A stretch of DNA of 64,000 nucleotides from Cladorhizidae sp. MBARI D1340-BT2 (Eukaryota > Porifera > Demospongiae > Poecilosclerida > Cladorhizidae). The notes beneath the pieces are model-generated. The model saw only the letters and a program-made list of their open reading frames with translations. It was not told where the DNA came from and ran no database searches. The translations under genes and the position numbers were made by a program. Where the stretch lies: positions 30,348,823-30,412,822 of the forward strand of contig JAQNBH010000017.1 of assembly GCA_028752905.1 (NCBI GenBank), written 5' to 3'. Positions 22,836-34,141 of the stretch are shown here, piece by piece (the stretch's first letter is position 1; every line of letters starts with the position of its first letter).

Positions 22836-23218
22836 AACATACAAACAAAAACAACTTGACAAGAACAAAAGTTAAAAAAACAAAGGATTGTAGAGCTTTA
22901 CCAAGCACCAAGCAATGTGAATGGAAATCCACAAGAAAAAGAAATACAATTAGTACAAAATAAACTCTGTAAACTACCTAGTGTGTGTCCTCCAAGAAGC
23001 AAGTGCTACATCATTATTTTGTGATGTAGGCCATTGTAGGGTCTATCATACAGAGAAGGGGGGGATTATGAACCTCTAAACGTATTGCTCAATTTCTCAG
23101 ACATAATCGCACCATCACGTGGTGAGTGTCACGGTCATGTGATATAGTATTAGCCAGAGATGTGGTGGACAATTGAAATCTGTTTCCCTGCTGGCATGAT
23201 AATGAAATATGCGTGCGA

Positions 23219-24130
23219 ATGGTAGTCTGCTCTATCTGCTTGAGGAGCTTTTCGGTGACATCTGCGGGCCTAGTTCGAACACATGGGCCTTTAAGTTGCC
23301 GCTGTCCTGGCTCCAGTCAACTGCCAAGAGCTCTGGGAGATACCCCCGTGTCTAGTTCCAGTCCAACACCACGTGGGAATGAGTCGGTTGAAGATGCTGT
23401 TGTTGCTACTCCTTTCTCAAAGCTGCGCTCTAATGTACTGAAGAGAGTCCCTAGAGCCTCGAGGGAGCTGGCAGCCAGGAAGCTAGCATCCATCGTGTTA
23501 AGTGTGGTGGCGAGGAATGACCATTCCACGTGGTGTCGCCTCCTGCATTTTGCGTCTCGCTGTTTTAGGCTGCCGCCGAGAGGAGGGAAGAGGTGGAATT
23601 TAGCGTCAGCCGTAAATAACCTTGTAAGGGAGGAAGCTGATGCTGATGCTACATCAGGGAAGCCTAGCCGTTGCTCCAAAAGACAGAAGTCTCGTGATCC
23701 CCTACAGCTCTTGTCTTCAAAGGTGACATCCAAGCTGGAAGAGGGCGATGTCAAGGGCGCTGTCAGGCTTGCATGTGCTGAGGATGTTTTAGCTGATCAC
23801 TCACCTGACACTCTGGAAGCCTTGAAGCAGAAGCACCCTGCGGCTCACCCAGATTCTTCAATAATGATATCCCCGGACCCATCCTCATTCTCTTTCTCAG
23901 TCACCGAGGCCATCATAACTCAAGCCATACGTTCCTTCCCAAATGGATCTGCAGGTGGCCAGGATAGCCTCAGACCACAACATCTCAAAGACCTCACGGG
24001 TCCGTCCGCTGGTGAAGGTGGCCATTCACTACTGAGGGCGCTCACTTCTTTGATATCTCTAATTCTAAGAGGTGACACCTGTATCCATCCGTCCTCATTT
24101 CTTTGGTGCCTCACTGGTAGCTCTGCGTAA
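23219..24130 (+). pseudogene. Non-LTR retrotransposon ORF, N-terminal part
   Basis: The first in-frame ATG is 23219; an upstream GTG at 23213 is in the same frame but unlikely. Residues 4-28 form a finger, C-x2-C-x14-HGP-x4-C (CSIC...HGPLSCRC), followed by a Ser/Pro-rich linker. A basic helical region comes next, and near the end the RT entry motif SFPNGSAGGQDSLRPQHLKD (about 23933-23992). The frame then runs into a stop at 24130, while the rest of the RT continues in the +1-shifted frame from about 24072. A single indel, or a programmed frameshift, must lie at about 24060-24105. The N-terminal finger probably binds nucleic acid. Confidence 0.85.
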
Positions 24131-26099
24131 GAAGGATGGTGGGGTTCGCCCTATCGCTGTGGGCTGTACCCTGCGCAGACTTGCTGCAAAGTGTGCTTGC
24201 TTTCATGCCATGCAAAAAGTTCCTGATATCCTGGCCCCTCGGCAGTTAGGTTTTGGAGTGACGCGGGGGGTTGAAGCGGCAGTGCATGCTGCTCGCATCT
24301 ACCTCCAGAACCTCAAGGAAGACCAAGTGATCATGAAAGTGGACTTCAGAAATGCATTCAACAGTATTCGCCGGGACAAGATGTTGGGTGCTGTTGAGGA
24401 GTACATTCCCGAGCTTCTCCCTTTTGTCCACTCAGTGTACTGCTCACCATCTTTACTCTCATGGGGTGATGAAGTGGTGCTGTCTTCAGAAGGGGTTCAG
24501 CAGGGCGACCCGCTGGGACCCCTCCTCTTTTGCCTGACTATTCAGAAATTGTGTGCAAAGCTGAGGTCAGAGTTCTGTGTTTTTTATCTGGATGATGGAA
24601 CTCTGGGAGGCAACCGGGAAGATGTAATTTGTGATCTCAAGACCATTGAGGTTGAAGCAGGTGCTCTGGGCCTTGAGCTAAACAGAGGAAAGACAGAATT
24701 GATCTGTAAGGATCCTACCTCTCGTGGGATCGTCCTCATTGCTCTTCCAGGAGTTAGCATCATTAACCCAGAGAATGCCAATCTCTTGGGCTCTCCTATT
24801 GGAGGGTTACAATCAGTGGATGCATGTGTAAGGGAGAAGACAGAGCTGCTGCAGTTGATGGGTGATAGACTTTGTCATTTGCAATCACATGATGCTATCA
24901 CATTGTTGCGTCACTCATTTGCGATCCCTAAGATGATGCACATTCTCCGCTCTGCTCCCTGTTTCTCTTCCAGTCATCTCCCAGCCTATGACCACCTTCT
25001 CAAGTCAATCCTCAGCAATATCACTAATATAGATTTTCAGAACAATGACTCTTCTTGGCTACAGGCCACCCTTCCTGTGAACCATGGGGGAATTGGAATT
25101 AGGAGTGCGGTTCATCTTGCTCCCTCTGCCTTTTTGGCTTCTGCTGATGGATCGTCCAATCTTATTCACCATATCCTCCCCCCTCGGTTTAGTACTGTCC
25201 AGTACCCTGAGATTGAGGTTGCCCTTTCACTCTGGGGTGATGACCTTGTCTTGCCTCCTCCAGCCCCGCCTGCTTCCCATCAGCAGAAATCGTGGGACAT
25301 GCCTCGTATTTTGGAAAGGGCAGAGTCACTTTTGCGGAATGCTAGTGACCCCCAAACCAGAGCTCGTCTCCTCGCCGTGTCTGCATGTGAGTCAGGTGCC
25401 TGGCTTAATGCCCTGCCAATCTCCTCACTGGGTCTCCGAATGAGCGATGAGGTAGTTCGAATAGCAGTTGGGCTACGTCTTGGAGCACCCCTGTGCCAGC
25501 CACACTCTTGTAGTTACTGTGGATCGGATGTCAACCAGTTTGGTACACATGGGTTGAGCTGTAGGCACAGTCAGGGAAGGCTTTCTCGCCATGGTGCTTT
25601 AAATGACATCATCCACCGGTCATTAACTGCTGCAAATGTCCCTTCCCGGCTGGAGCCCTCAGGTCTGCTTCGGTCCGATGGAAAGAGACCTGATGGCATG
25701 TCCATCATTCCATGGTCAAGTGGTAGACTATTGGTATGGGATGCAACCTGCAGTGACACCTTTGCCCCATCCAACCTTTTGGCTGCAGTCACTGAGGCTG
25801 GTGCAGTGGCAGCACAGGCGGAGATTTTGAAGGGTGAAAAGTACGCCCACCTGGACTCGGCATACAAGTTTGTACCTGTGGCGGTAGAGACATGTGGATC
25901 CTTTGGGCCTCAAGCAAAGGCATTCTTCAGGGAGTTGGGACGCCGCCTGAGGTCAGTGACTTATGAAGAGGACTCCCATCAACATCTTCTTCAGCGGATT
26001 TCTGTGGCTGTGCAGCGTGGGAATGCAGCCTCAGTAATGGGATCTTTGCCATCAGGGTTGGGGACGAGCCATTTCCCTAGTCATCGCATGAACTTTTAA
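24072..26099 (+). CDS. Reverse transcriptase with restriction-like endonuclease
   Basis: This is the remaining 675 codons of the element begun at 23219. RT motifs in order: KKDGGVRPIAVG (about residue 20), KVDFRNAFNSIRRD (about 89), EGVQQGDPLGPLLFC (about 140) and the catalytic YLDD at 172-175. The C-terminal part has a Cys-Cys-His-Cys knuckle (C480, C483, H493, C497). It is followed by RPD539-541, Asp557 and a later KxxKY, the pattern of the restriction-like endonuclease of R2-type non-LTR elements. The pathway would be target-primed reverse transcription. All catalytic residues I looked for are present, so apart from the frameshift near 24072 this copy looks young. Clade (R2, NeSL, Hero or another) cannot be fixed by eye. 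The 3' end is unclear; it lies tail-to-tail with MEAF6. Confidence 0.85.
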   Translation: MTPVSIRPHFFGASLVALRKKDGGVRPIAVGCTLRRLAAKCACFHAMQKVPDILAPRQLGFGVTRGVEAAVHAARIYLQNLKEDQVIMKVDFRNAFNSIRRDKMLGAVEEYIPELLPFVHSVYCSPSLLSWGDEVVLSSEGVQQGDPLGPLLFCLTIQKLCAKLRSEFCVFYLDDGTLGGNREDVICDLKTIEVEAGALGLELNRGKTELICKDPTSRGIVLIALPGVSIINPENANLLGSPIGGLQSVDACVREKTELLQLMGDRLCHLQSHDAITLLRHSFAIPKMMHILRSAPCFSSSHLPAYDHLLKSILSNITNIDFQNNDSSWLQATLPVNHGGIGIRSAVHLAPSAFLASADGSSNLIHHILPPRFSTVQYPEIEVALSLWGDDLVLPPPAPPASHQQKSWDMPRILERAESLLRNASDPQTRARLLAVSACESGAWLNALPISSLGLRMSDEVVRIAVGLRLGAPLCQPHSCSYCGSDVNQFGTHGLSCRHSQGRLSRHGALNDIIHRSLTAANVPSRLEPSGLLRSDGKRPDGMSIIPWSSGRLLVWDATCSDTFAPSNLLAAVTEAGAVAAQAEILKGEKYAHLDSAYKFVPVAVETCGSFGPQAKAFFRELGRRLRSVTYEEDSHQHLLQRISVAVQRGNAASVMGSLPSGLGTSHFPSHRMNF

Positions 26100-26253
26100 A
26101 CTTTTTAACTTGAGGTATGGCATGTTGTTCTCTGTCATACAACAGTTTTTAGGCATACTATTATATGTAATTACATTGTATATATATGAGAATATCAATA
26201 CACGAGACAAGGTGGTAGTGGCTGGTGCGTCTTCTTCTTCTGCATTCTGTTGT

Positions 26254-29200
26254 CTACTTGTGTTTGTATTTCCTCTTCTTTTTCCTGAGGTCCTTCTGGG
26301 GTGTGGCAAATCCACTGCCACCTGTTCGCTCTGGATCCATACTCATGGCAGAGCACTGGGATTGGGAATCGGACAAGTCGTCCACAGAGTCGTGGACCGA
26401 CAGCTCCTCTGGAATGGCCTCAGCATCAATGGAGCTGTGGTGCATGCTTGAATGAGGGTGGTTGGCCTGCATTAGAGTTGTAGTGTGTATGGTAAGGGAT
26501 CATCATTCCTAATAGTCTGTTGTCAGTTGTTTGGTAAGGATCACTAGCAATAATAACCACAACTATACAAAAGAAGGAGGCAAAAGTACGAGTCATGTCT
26601 ACAATCATAATACAAAATTAGTTTGAAACCACAATCACAAATCTCCTAGTGTTATAAATCAAGCCAATCTGGACTTCCATGTGGTCAAGATGTGCATTAT
26701 TCATAGTAAATAGTCTGCAGATTTGCAGTCAACAAATTAAACTAGGACGCCACTTATCAAAACATCACTTATCGAACATGCTGGTCAAACAAACACTACA
26801 CATAGATGCTCCCACAAAAATGCTGGCTACATTCAGCCAATTTTTCAGGGAAAATTCCTTTGCGCATGCACACAGAGACCATTTGCCTACGTCCAATTGT
26901 TTCTTTTGGTTCTTGTGGTAGTGTTCCATCTTAAAAACTGTTGGCATCTCTCAGAAGGACTGAAATTGAATTGCTACTTGCCCAGTCAAATAGACAGTCA
27001 CCATACATGGTTGGTATGAGCAACCACGCTCAGTGAGGTGGCAGTGAAGTCACTGGACACAGACTGGGGGCACGGTCAAATGCAGGTATCATGTTGGCAT
27101 TTATAGGCGTGGTGATAGCTTCTAAACAATCACGATTGAGTGGTTTTGTAAGTCTGGCGCAGAGCCCTTCGGTCTCCGAGTGTTCAGGGCCTCTTCCTTC
27201 CAATCGAGGTCCTGACAAATAAACATTGCTGCTGTTGCTTCCAATGGAGCTGCTAGCTTATGGTTTAGAATCACTAGCAGCTCCGCTGATGTTCGATGCG
27301 TCTCCTGGAGCAGAATGGCTTGTGGTCACAGACATCGCTCTTCAAGGACATTTTCCTCTTGCTGATGGTTAGTCCCTCCATGTTCAGCTTCAGGAGAAAG
27401 ACTCCTCCTCGACAGCTGAAGCTGCCCTCCCTGGAAAAAAAGGCATCGCAGAGGAGAGTAGTTCACCTTCTGAACCAGACACCCTTCATGTTATACGCTA
27501 ATTACAGAGTAGAAGCAGCAACAGAGGGAGACAGCGACGCCCACATGTCTAGGGGCAAAACTACAAAGATCGAGATCTGTACGACTTCTGATGTAGAGTA
27601 GAAGTATATCATCAGCTAACAGCCATTGTTCTACTCACAGTCAGCAAGGCTCTGTAGTGCTCCAGGTAGTGGTTAGTATATACTCCATTTTAAAATAGGG
27701 TTAAAAAAACAAAAAAAAACAAGTGTATAGACAAACATAAACCAGATCTTATTCTAGACTTCACCATAAAACTCACTGTAGCAGCTTCATTCATAGTATC
27801 CTCTAATGGTGACTTATCCCATTGCCCCCCCCCCCCCTTTTAAGCCATAACTTAATTTATTTTCAAACTTCCCCCCCCCCCTCCTATTGCCTCATTACTG
27901 GCAGGTGAAGTGAGCCACCTGAACTCTATCTATCTATCTCATGAGAAAAGATGAATAACTGACCGTTCAAGAGATAGAGCAAAGAATGGACGTTTAAAAA
28001 TTATTTCCTAAGGAGAAGATGCCATGTCATTCATGTTTCTTCTCATCTATTTCTCAACCAGTATATAAGGAAATGGCAGCATAAAAAGTATCATAACTCA
28101 AGAATGGTTGACAACAATGTTGAAAGTCAGTATAACAGTGAATTTTTTGGGGGGAAATGGTCTGCTCCTCCAAGACTTCTGTGTCAGCGCTTCATAGCGA
28201 GATAAAGGATGGCTAACAAAGACTGTAACGACAATGAAATGGGTGCTTAAAAAGTTATGTGCGCTAAGCATCAAGAGGCTTAACAACCAGAGTTTACAGT
28301 ACGATACATAGGCGCGTGGGTATATAATATATACTTTAGTAATAACATGGTAAAAAAATTAAAAATGTCAATGATTGGCTAGTTCTGGCGTTACACAGAG
28401 TAACTTCTTGTAAGTGGATGCCTGACTGTAACACAATACAAAAATGTTTATTTAAAAATAACTAGAAATTAAACAAGAATCTAATAATGTAAATCACTAA
28501 CATTTATAAAACCCTTTACCTATTAATATTAACCTATTAATATTAAAACACTAATAATCTGCATTTATATTTTGAGTTCACTTTTTAAAAATGTTTTAAT
28601 TTTTTTTATACTAAATATATTTGGGGGGGGGGGGGGGGGGGGGGGGTGTTTTGTACACCAGCATAGGCTAGCCCCAGACAAGTGGCCCTTAAGAACACAA
28701 CCAGAGATCGCTAAACTTCAACTGCACATAATTATTAAGACAACATGTTTGTGTTACATGTTTCATTTCCAGTCAATTCATTTCCAGTCAATTTCCAGTC
28801 AATCCAATATATATATATACATATATATTTAGTAAACATTTTTTGTCTTGTGTTTGTGGGAGTGGTGGCTTACTACAGGTGAGGTGACAGACGAACGGGA
28901 AAAAAGACGTTCAGAATCGGAAAACTTTTTCCTCTTTCGCTCATTCTTTGAATTTCCAGACCTGAAGGATAAACATAACAGTGCAGGCCGTGATGTCATC
29001 TTGTGGTATTGTCAATAACCCAGCCCTCCATGTCGGCCACAACCACAGCCCTCTCACTTTTAGAAGGCTCATTCCCTTTTTAATACCGTGAGTTTTGTGC
29101 AACAGTTTATGCTACCCCTCACCCTAAAAAACACAACCAGAAACCACAAAACTTCAACAGCACATACTAAGATTACGTGTTCCTCGTTATAGAGACCATA

Positions 29201-29782
29201 CAGGGGTGTATTTAGGGAAGGGGGAGATTTTAATATCACGTGATACTGGGTCAGGCCCTATGCTGCCCCCCCTACCCCCCCCCCCCCCCTTACCCCAAGT
29301 TCGACACCCTTTGGTAAAACTTCTGAACACAGGCCCACACTTCCTAATAACACTTGCAGCCAGAATATTCTGGGGTCTTTGAAAGTATAACTACCATAGT
29401 CAGTTGATCTTATTTAAGTGAGATTAGGCGGGTCACTCTTTAGAGTTGGAATCATTCGTTTTTTTGTACTTATATCTAAACTCTTCTAAAATCTGGTTTT
29501 AACAATTTTAAGGACTGACCTGTTTTGCGATTGATAGCCATCCCATCCTCGAATTACATTTCCATATGCTAGTGTGTCCTCTAGATAACTTCCTTCAAAT
29601 GCATATATCTGACGCTCCAAGTTGGCTAAACTTTCCTAACCGGAGGAATTCCAATAAATGCACATCATAACATCATACACTTTACAACGCACTTAACATA
29701 CCGTCAACTCATTTCTTCTTTTAAGAAGATCCGTCAACTCTGATCGGGTATCTTGCTGAGCAGCTACTGATAAGTTAGACAT
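26254..29782 (-). CDS. MEAF6: MEAF6 / Eaf6 chromatin-modification subunit
   Basis: Four coding exons on the minus strand: 29782-29702, 29635-29520, 28961-28874 and 26466-26254. Donors are GTATGT, GTCAGT and GTAAGC, and all acceptors are AG; the phases (0, 2, 0) keep a 165-residue frame. Exon 1 gives [20 protein letters not shown]. Exon 2 gives the family's hallmark helix, [19 protein letters not shown], then [11 protein letters not shown]. Exon 3 has [20 protein letters not shown]. Exon 4 is acidic and Ser-rich and ends in a basic tail ([10 protein letters not shown]). MEAF6/Eaf6 is a small nuclear subunit of the NuA4/TIP60, HBO1 and MOZ/MORF histone acetyltransferase complexes. The length is slightly below vertebrate forms, so a small extra exon in the 2.4-kb third intron is possible. 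That intron contains a LINE fragment. No AATAAA was found downstream. Confidence 0.9.
27020..27420 (-). pseudogene. LINE endonuclease fragment in MEAF6 intron 3
   Basis: The minus-strand reading gives [20 protein letters not shown] (about 27330-27390) and [12 protein letters not shown] (about 27275-27315), with the QETH motif of AP-type LINE endonucleases, then [16 protein letters not shown] (about 27185-27235). Stops and a frameshift show it is dead. It lies in the same orientation as MEAF6. Confidence 0.7.
27421..28873. other. Rest of MEAF6 intron 3
   Basis: No exon recognised. It contains C runs (27824-27837 and 27871-27881) and a run of about 25 G at 28622-28646, then a CATTTCCAGTCAA triplicate near 28765-28800 and a short TA repeat. 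Confidence 0.5.
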
Positions 29783-29938
29783 GTTTGTTCATGACTTCGT
29801 CACTAGGACCCGGATATCCAGCACAATCAGCGATCCTTTACCTACCCGCAAGGAATTGGTTGTTTAGCAGGGACTTCTGCGATCGTAATATCAGCACCGC
29901 GAGGTGGATTTTGAATTACCTCTAGTAGTTGATCGAAG
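29783..29938. promoter_or_regulatory. Compact bidirectional promoter candidate
   Basis: Only 156 bp separate the MEAF6 start codon (minus) from a plus-strand ATG with a good splice donor. The gap contains GATCCTTTACC at 29832-29842 (GGTAAAGGATC on the MEAF6 strand, 50 bp before its ATG) and an ATTGGTT (inverted CCAAT) box near 29854. No TATA box is seen. Confidence 0.55.
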
Positions 29939-29977
29939 ATGCCTCAGTTTGTCGCTGCAATGAATGGTGAAGCAAAC
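29939..29977 (+). CDS. Possible first coding exon of an unidentified gene
   Basis: ATG at 29939 opens MPQFVAAMNGEAN and is followed by the donor GTAAGA. A possible in-phase second exon starts at about 30131 after CTATGTACAG and runs SEMSGKTRKSAYFGSKSLL to a stop at 30215. The pair would make only a ~41-residue protein, so either the second exon is wrong or this is a short transcript. I do not recognise it. Support comes from the splice signals and from the shared promoter with MEAF6. Confidence 0.35.
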
Positions 29978-30525
29978 GTAAGAATTGCTTTAAGGTTAAA
30001 AGAAAGTGTACAAAGTGAAACTAGAAGGCAGTTCGGATCATGTAACTCCAGAGTCGAAAAATCAGTGCGCGTCAATTAATTTTTGCGGTATACTTTTCTC
30101 TACTTATCTTAAACGCGCGCGCTATGTACAGAGCGAGATGTCTGGGAAAACAAGGAAGTCAGCCTATTTTGGGAGCAAATCTCTTTTGGCAAGTACTGTT
30201 ACTTGTGGAATGTAGGGGGGGAAATATCTAAAAAGTAATAATAGGATGATTATTGATAAAAATTAGTATGATGAACTTGTTTGGTGTTGTCACGTGGCCC
30301 TCACTCGATGAGTCAGGTCAAGTTCTACTGGCCACCTACTCACTATTGCTCTTTTCTTCTGATGCCTCTGTCAAAACCAATGGTCCCATGCTGTTTAAAA
30401 AAAAATTTAATTGTTCTGTTGAGCCTTGATATAGGCCATCACTAAGTACTACAAACAATAAATGACAATGACTACTAGAAAACAACAACATGAATTAATT
30501 AAATCATTAAAGCAAATAATGAATT

Positions 30526-31235
30526 TTACAAAGTTTGTTTGGGGGGGGGGGGGGGGGGGGGGGGGAGGTGCCAAACATTAAGTATTTCCTCTTCTACCAT
30601 TTGAGCACATTTCCCATTACAATTCTGTCTAAGTACCTTATCCAACACCTCTTCCTTCACCCCTGCTACTGATCTACCCAACATTAGGCCTACTCTCCCT
30701 TCTTCATCCCATTCTACCACCCACTCTTCAGACCCTTCAATGCCCTCAATCATATCCAATAATCTTTCTCGATCACCAGCAAACTCCCCACAGTACAACA
30801 AGAAGTGCACAACATCTTCCATCATCACATAGCTCACATCTATCATCCCGGCACATACCACACCTCACCTTGTCACCCAAGAGTCCCACTGATGCTGTCC
30901 TTAATTTAATTCACCTAAATCTCAGCCTCACTTCCCCTGTATTATTACTGAATCCTCTTACATACCTTTCTTGTCCAAACTCTTCTTTAGCCACTTGAGA
31001 CTTGATTTCCCTCCTACTTCTTCCTGCCACTCTTCCTATGAACATCCCTTACACAATTCCTCCATGTCGCACTTGAGCATACTATCTCCAACGCTCCTTC
31101 CCCCCCAAACTTCCTTTTCAGCTCACAAAACTCTGCCCACCAACCTGGACAATCACTTAACATCCACAACTTTTTTCACTAGCCTATCTTCACTCATTCT
31201 CTGCAACCTCCATCCAAATACTTTATTTTCTTCTT
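30526..31235 (-). pseudogene. LINE C-terminal fragment
   Basis: The minus-strand reading gives IKLRTASVGLLGDK (about 30890-30930), then after a frame change MEDVVHFLLYCGEFAGDRER (about 30765-30825), IEGSEEWVVEWDEEGRVGLM and GRSVAGVKEEVL. This is the RT tail with the His-Phe-Leu Cys box typical of the LINE type also seen at 5906. It stops at a run of about 25 G (30541-30565). A second LINE tail is inserted at its upstream end. Confidence 0.75.
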
Positions 31236-31790
31236 GTTTTTTTTTTATATGGAAAAGGCCCTACTCAATAGCCAAGGGGCTAATATGAAGAGCAAAAATG
31301 AGAAATAGGAACATATTAAGGTCATTATAGTTAAGTAGTTAAGTCAAAGTGAATGTTGAATATAGTGCTTAGATTATCTAGTTTCTTTAATGTAATTGGA
31401 GAGTGAGTTCCAGAGCCTAGTAGTGGCAGGGGATAATGAGAGGTAAGCAGACAGTTCGGTGGGATTAGCAGACGATTACAGGGGTGGGAAGGATCGGAGG
31501 TTGTAGCAGGGTGTGGGCTAACATGGGAGGGAGGCTGGAAAATCTGTCATTGTGAATATGTTTGAAGAAAAGATAAGTTTATTGTTATGGCAGCGAGAGG
31601 ATAGAGATGGAAGATGAAGCTTACTGAGAAGAGAAGGATAGTCGAGGACCAATGTTTACATAATTTACAGGCGAAGTATTGTGCTCTCTGAAGGTGAGAT
31701 GAAAGATGGGCTGATTGAGGATCCCACAGGAAAGACCAAATGAGGATTGATAAGAGAAGTGAGAGGCGAAGAAGAGAAGATCTTTGCCTT
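31236..31790 (-). mobile_element. LINE 3' end with poly(A), nested
   Basis: On the minus strand RLWNSLSNYIKETR (about 31370-31412) is the WNSLP-type box, followed by a short 3' UTR and a poly(A), seen as a T run at about 31239-31246. The tail matches the plus-strand copy at 8740-9135. Its poly(A) abuts the other LINE at 31235, so this copy inserted into that region later. Confidence 0.65.
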
Positions 31791-33039
31791 ATTATTATTT
31801 TATTATTTATTATTTATTTTTTATTAAGTATTTTTGTTTTTATTGTTATATTTTTTATTGGTCAGTTTATTTAATCAATTATTTATTATATTTATTTTAA
31901 AAAATTGATTATTACCTAGCTACTGGTATATAGCAGACTCACGCGTCTCATCATAGAGCATCTATATAGTCGAAATGTCGAGAGAATGTTGATTATTGTG
32001 AAGGTTATTGTAATGTCATTATGCCAACTGAGAGTTCATTGAGTATTAATACAACTCGTGTGAGCAATGTTGCTGCGATTATTCTGTTTTTATGCATTGA
32101 CTACCCCCCAAACTTGTCATGTCCGTCACATAATATCATTGCCAAGTGAATTACTTTCAAGTGACAACCATAGCTAACTAGACATACCTAATTATAATTA
32201 TGAAGACATGTTGGTAAAGTGAGATTTGTTAAATGAGGGATTTATGTAGCTGCCAGTAACTGATCCTCCTGGATCATTAAATATGCAGCATGATCAGCAG
32301 TATAGTCTAGGCGAAGGGAAGCCTGCGTGCAATGGTCATGGAATTCAGTATGGGATGTGTTATTCTGTGGCAGTAACTATCCATTATCAGTGGAGTAGGA
32401 ACATTGGGGGGGGCCAGTCTAAAGAGACACAGGATTTTGAGGGGGGAGGGGGGGATTCCAAAGTCAGTATCGGAGTGCTAAAGCATGTAGAAAATATGAT
32501 GCTCTGAGATTGATTTTGATGCATTCTGGAGGACTAATAGCCATTCTGTAAAGTAATAACAAATGCTCTGAAGAATTCAGCTACAGGGTTGAACTTAGCC
32601 ACAGAACGTTCTAGTATTCACAATTCAGTATTAAAGAACAAAAGAACAAACTAGAAATAGATCTCGGGAAATTTTTGGCCCTTGATGGTCAGTCACCTGC
32701 GCCCTCCCCCTCTCCCAACAACCTGCAGCCACCACCCCCAAATAACTGCAGTCCCCCTTCCCCCAACAACCTGCAGCCCCCTCCCCTAACCAACTGCCCC
32801 CCCCCCCCCTCCCCTAACAACCTGTGGCCCGCAAAACACACAGCCTGCTTCCCTCAAAAATCTTAACATCTTAGAATATTAAAAGTCAAATTGGAGCGCC
32901 CTCCCCTTCAGGTATGCCCCTGATTGCTACCACAAGTATATATTATACCATTAGCTATCATGTAGGGCAGCAAAAATTGTAATAATTATGATTGAGGTCA
33001 GTATTAAGGAAAAAATACAATTAGCTATATATACAGTCA
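31791..33039. other. Intergenic; simple sequence and hAT-like terminus
   Basis: AT-rich (TTTATTATT)n-like DNA at 31790-31910, G-rich patches at 32404-32455 and C-rich AACCTGCAGCCNCC repeats at 32700-32860. A sequence at 32911-32922 (GGTATGCCCCTG) resembles a hAT right terminus, but no partner was found. No gene seen. Confidence 0.45.
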
Positions 33040-34141
33040 AAAGCGTCCAAAGAAGTTCCTTCTCCTCTCATTCCTATCGATAAATTCTTGTGCAATTTCA
33101 GATAGATTAAGGTCATCAGCAGTTCTTTGCCAGTGAATGTGTAGAAGCATGCAGTGGTTTAAACGTTGTTGAGTCATTGCAAATACGTTTTTATGCGCTT
33201 GAGAGCAGAGAAGCTGCGTTCAGCTGTAGCTGTTGTGACAGGTATTGTCAAGTAAATCTTCAGCAGCATACACTTGATGCTATATTGTGCATTGAAGACA
33301 TCACAAATAGTTTAACCCTTGTAACTTTCTGAATCTGGATGCCATCTAGAGCTGTAGATGGCATCAGGTAACATTTGTAAATGTAATTTGAGTTTCTCAA
33401 AATCAATATCAGTTTGGTAAAGTTTGCATAATTCTTGAGGCAGTAAAGCAGCCTTCCCATTGGCATAATCAAGAAGCAAGTTTTCCAACTTTCTAACCAG
33501 CAAAAAGTTTCCTTGTGAAAAGCGATTCTCTAAATATCTTATAACACTGTCAATTGCTTGGAAATATTCTTTTCTGTAGAAATCTTCTACAGATGCATGC
33601 ACATGCTGAGCTGTACCATCATCAATTCGCCTTGGAAGCTGTCTCGGTCGAAGAAGGACAGGTGGATCAAACTTTCTTGATGCCTCTTCTTTGACTGGAT
33701 CTAATGCACATATTCACTGCAAAATACGCATCTTCCACTTTAGTATCCTTTCCTTGCAGGTGAATGGATAGTAGTTCAGTCATGCTGAATAATAAAATTG
33801 AAAATTTTAGACCAAAGTATATTGAAAAACGATCCATCAATGCAAGGATACCATTAGCACGCCTTGAACAGTCATCTGTGCCATGAGATGATATCTCCAT
33901 ACATTCCCGCAAAGCTTCATAATTGCTTATGATTGCCTGCATTGCACTAGTGCGAACAGTCCACATGGAGTCTTGTTGCTTCTGGACAGCTTCAAAAATA
34001 ATTTGCGTTTAGGAGAATACTTGATTAGCTGAATTATGTCCATTGCAAAATTCAAACCTTCTTTGATAGACTTGCTACTTCTAGCTACTTCTTGTAGGCA
34101 GAGATTGACACAATGAGCTAGACAATGCACAGAAATTGCTG
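33040..34141 (-). pseudogene. hAT transposase pseudogene, minus strand
   Basis: Blocks in order on the minus strand, spread over frames: ISVHCLAHCVNLCLQEVARS with IKYSPKRKLF (about 34130-34000), MDRFSIYFGLKFSILLFSMT (about 33760-33830), and AERSFSALKRIKTYL, the hATC dimerisation signature (about 33180-33225). An ending SEIAQEFIDRNERRRNFFGR lies near 33045-33100. The N-terminal half is missing, cut at about 34142 by a LINE insertion or its flanking duplication. Frameshifts and stops after the hATC box show it is dead. The family call is firm. Confidence 0.75.

Noticed and set aside
29199..29290. CAGGGGTGTATTTAGG considered as a hAT terminus
   Set aside because: No matching inverted end or transposase was found within reach.
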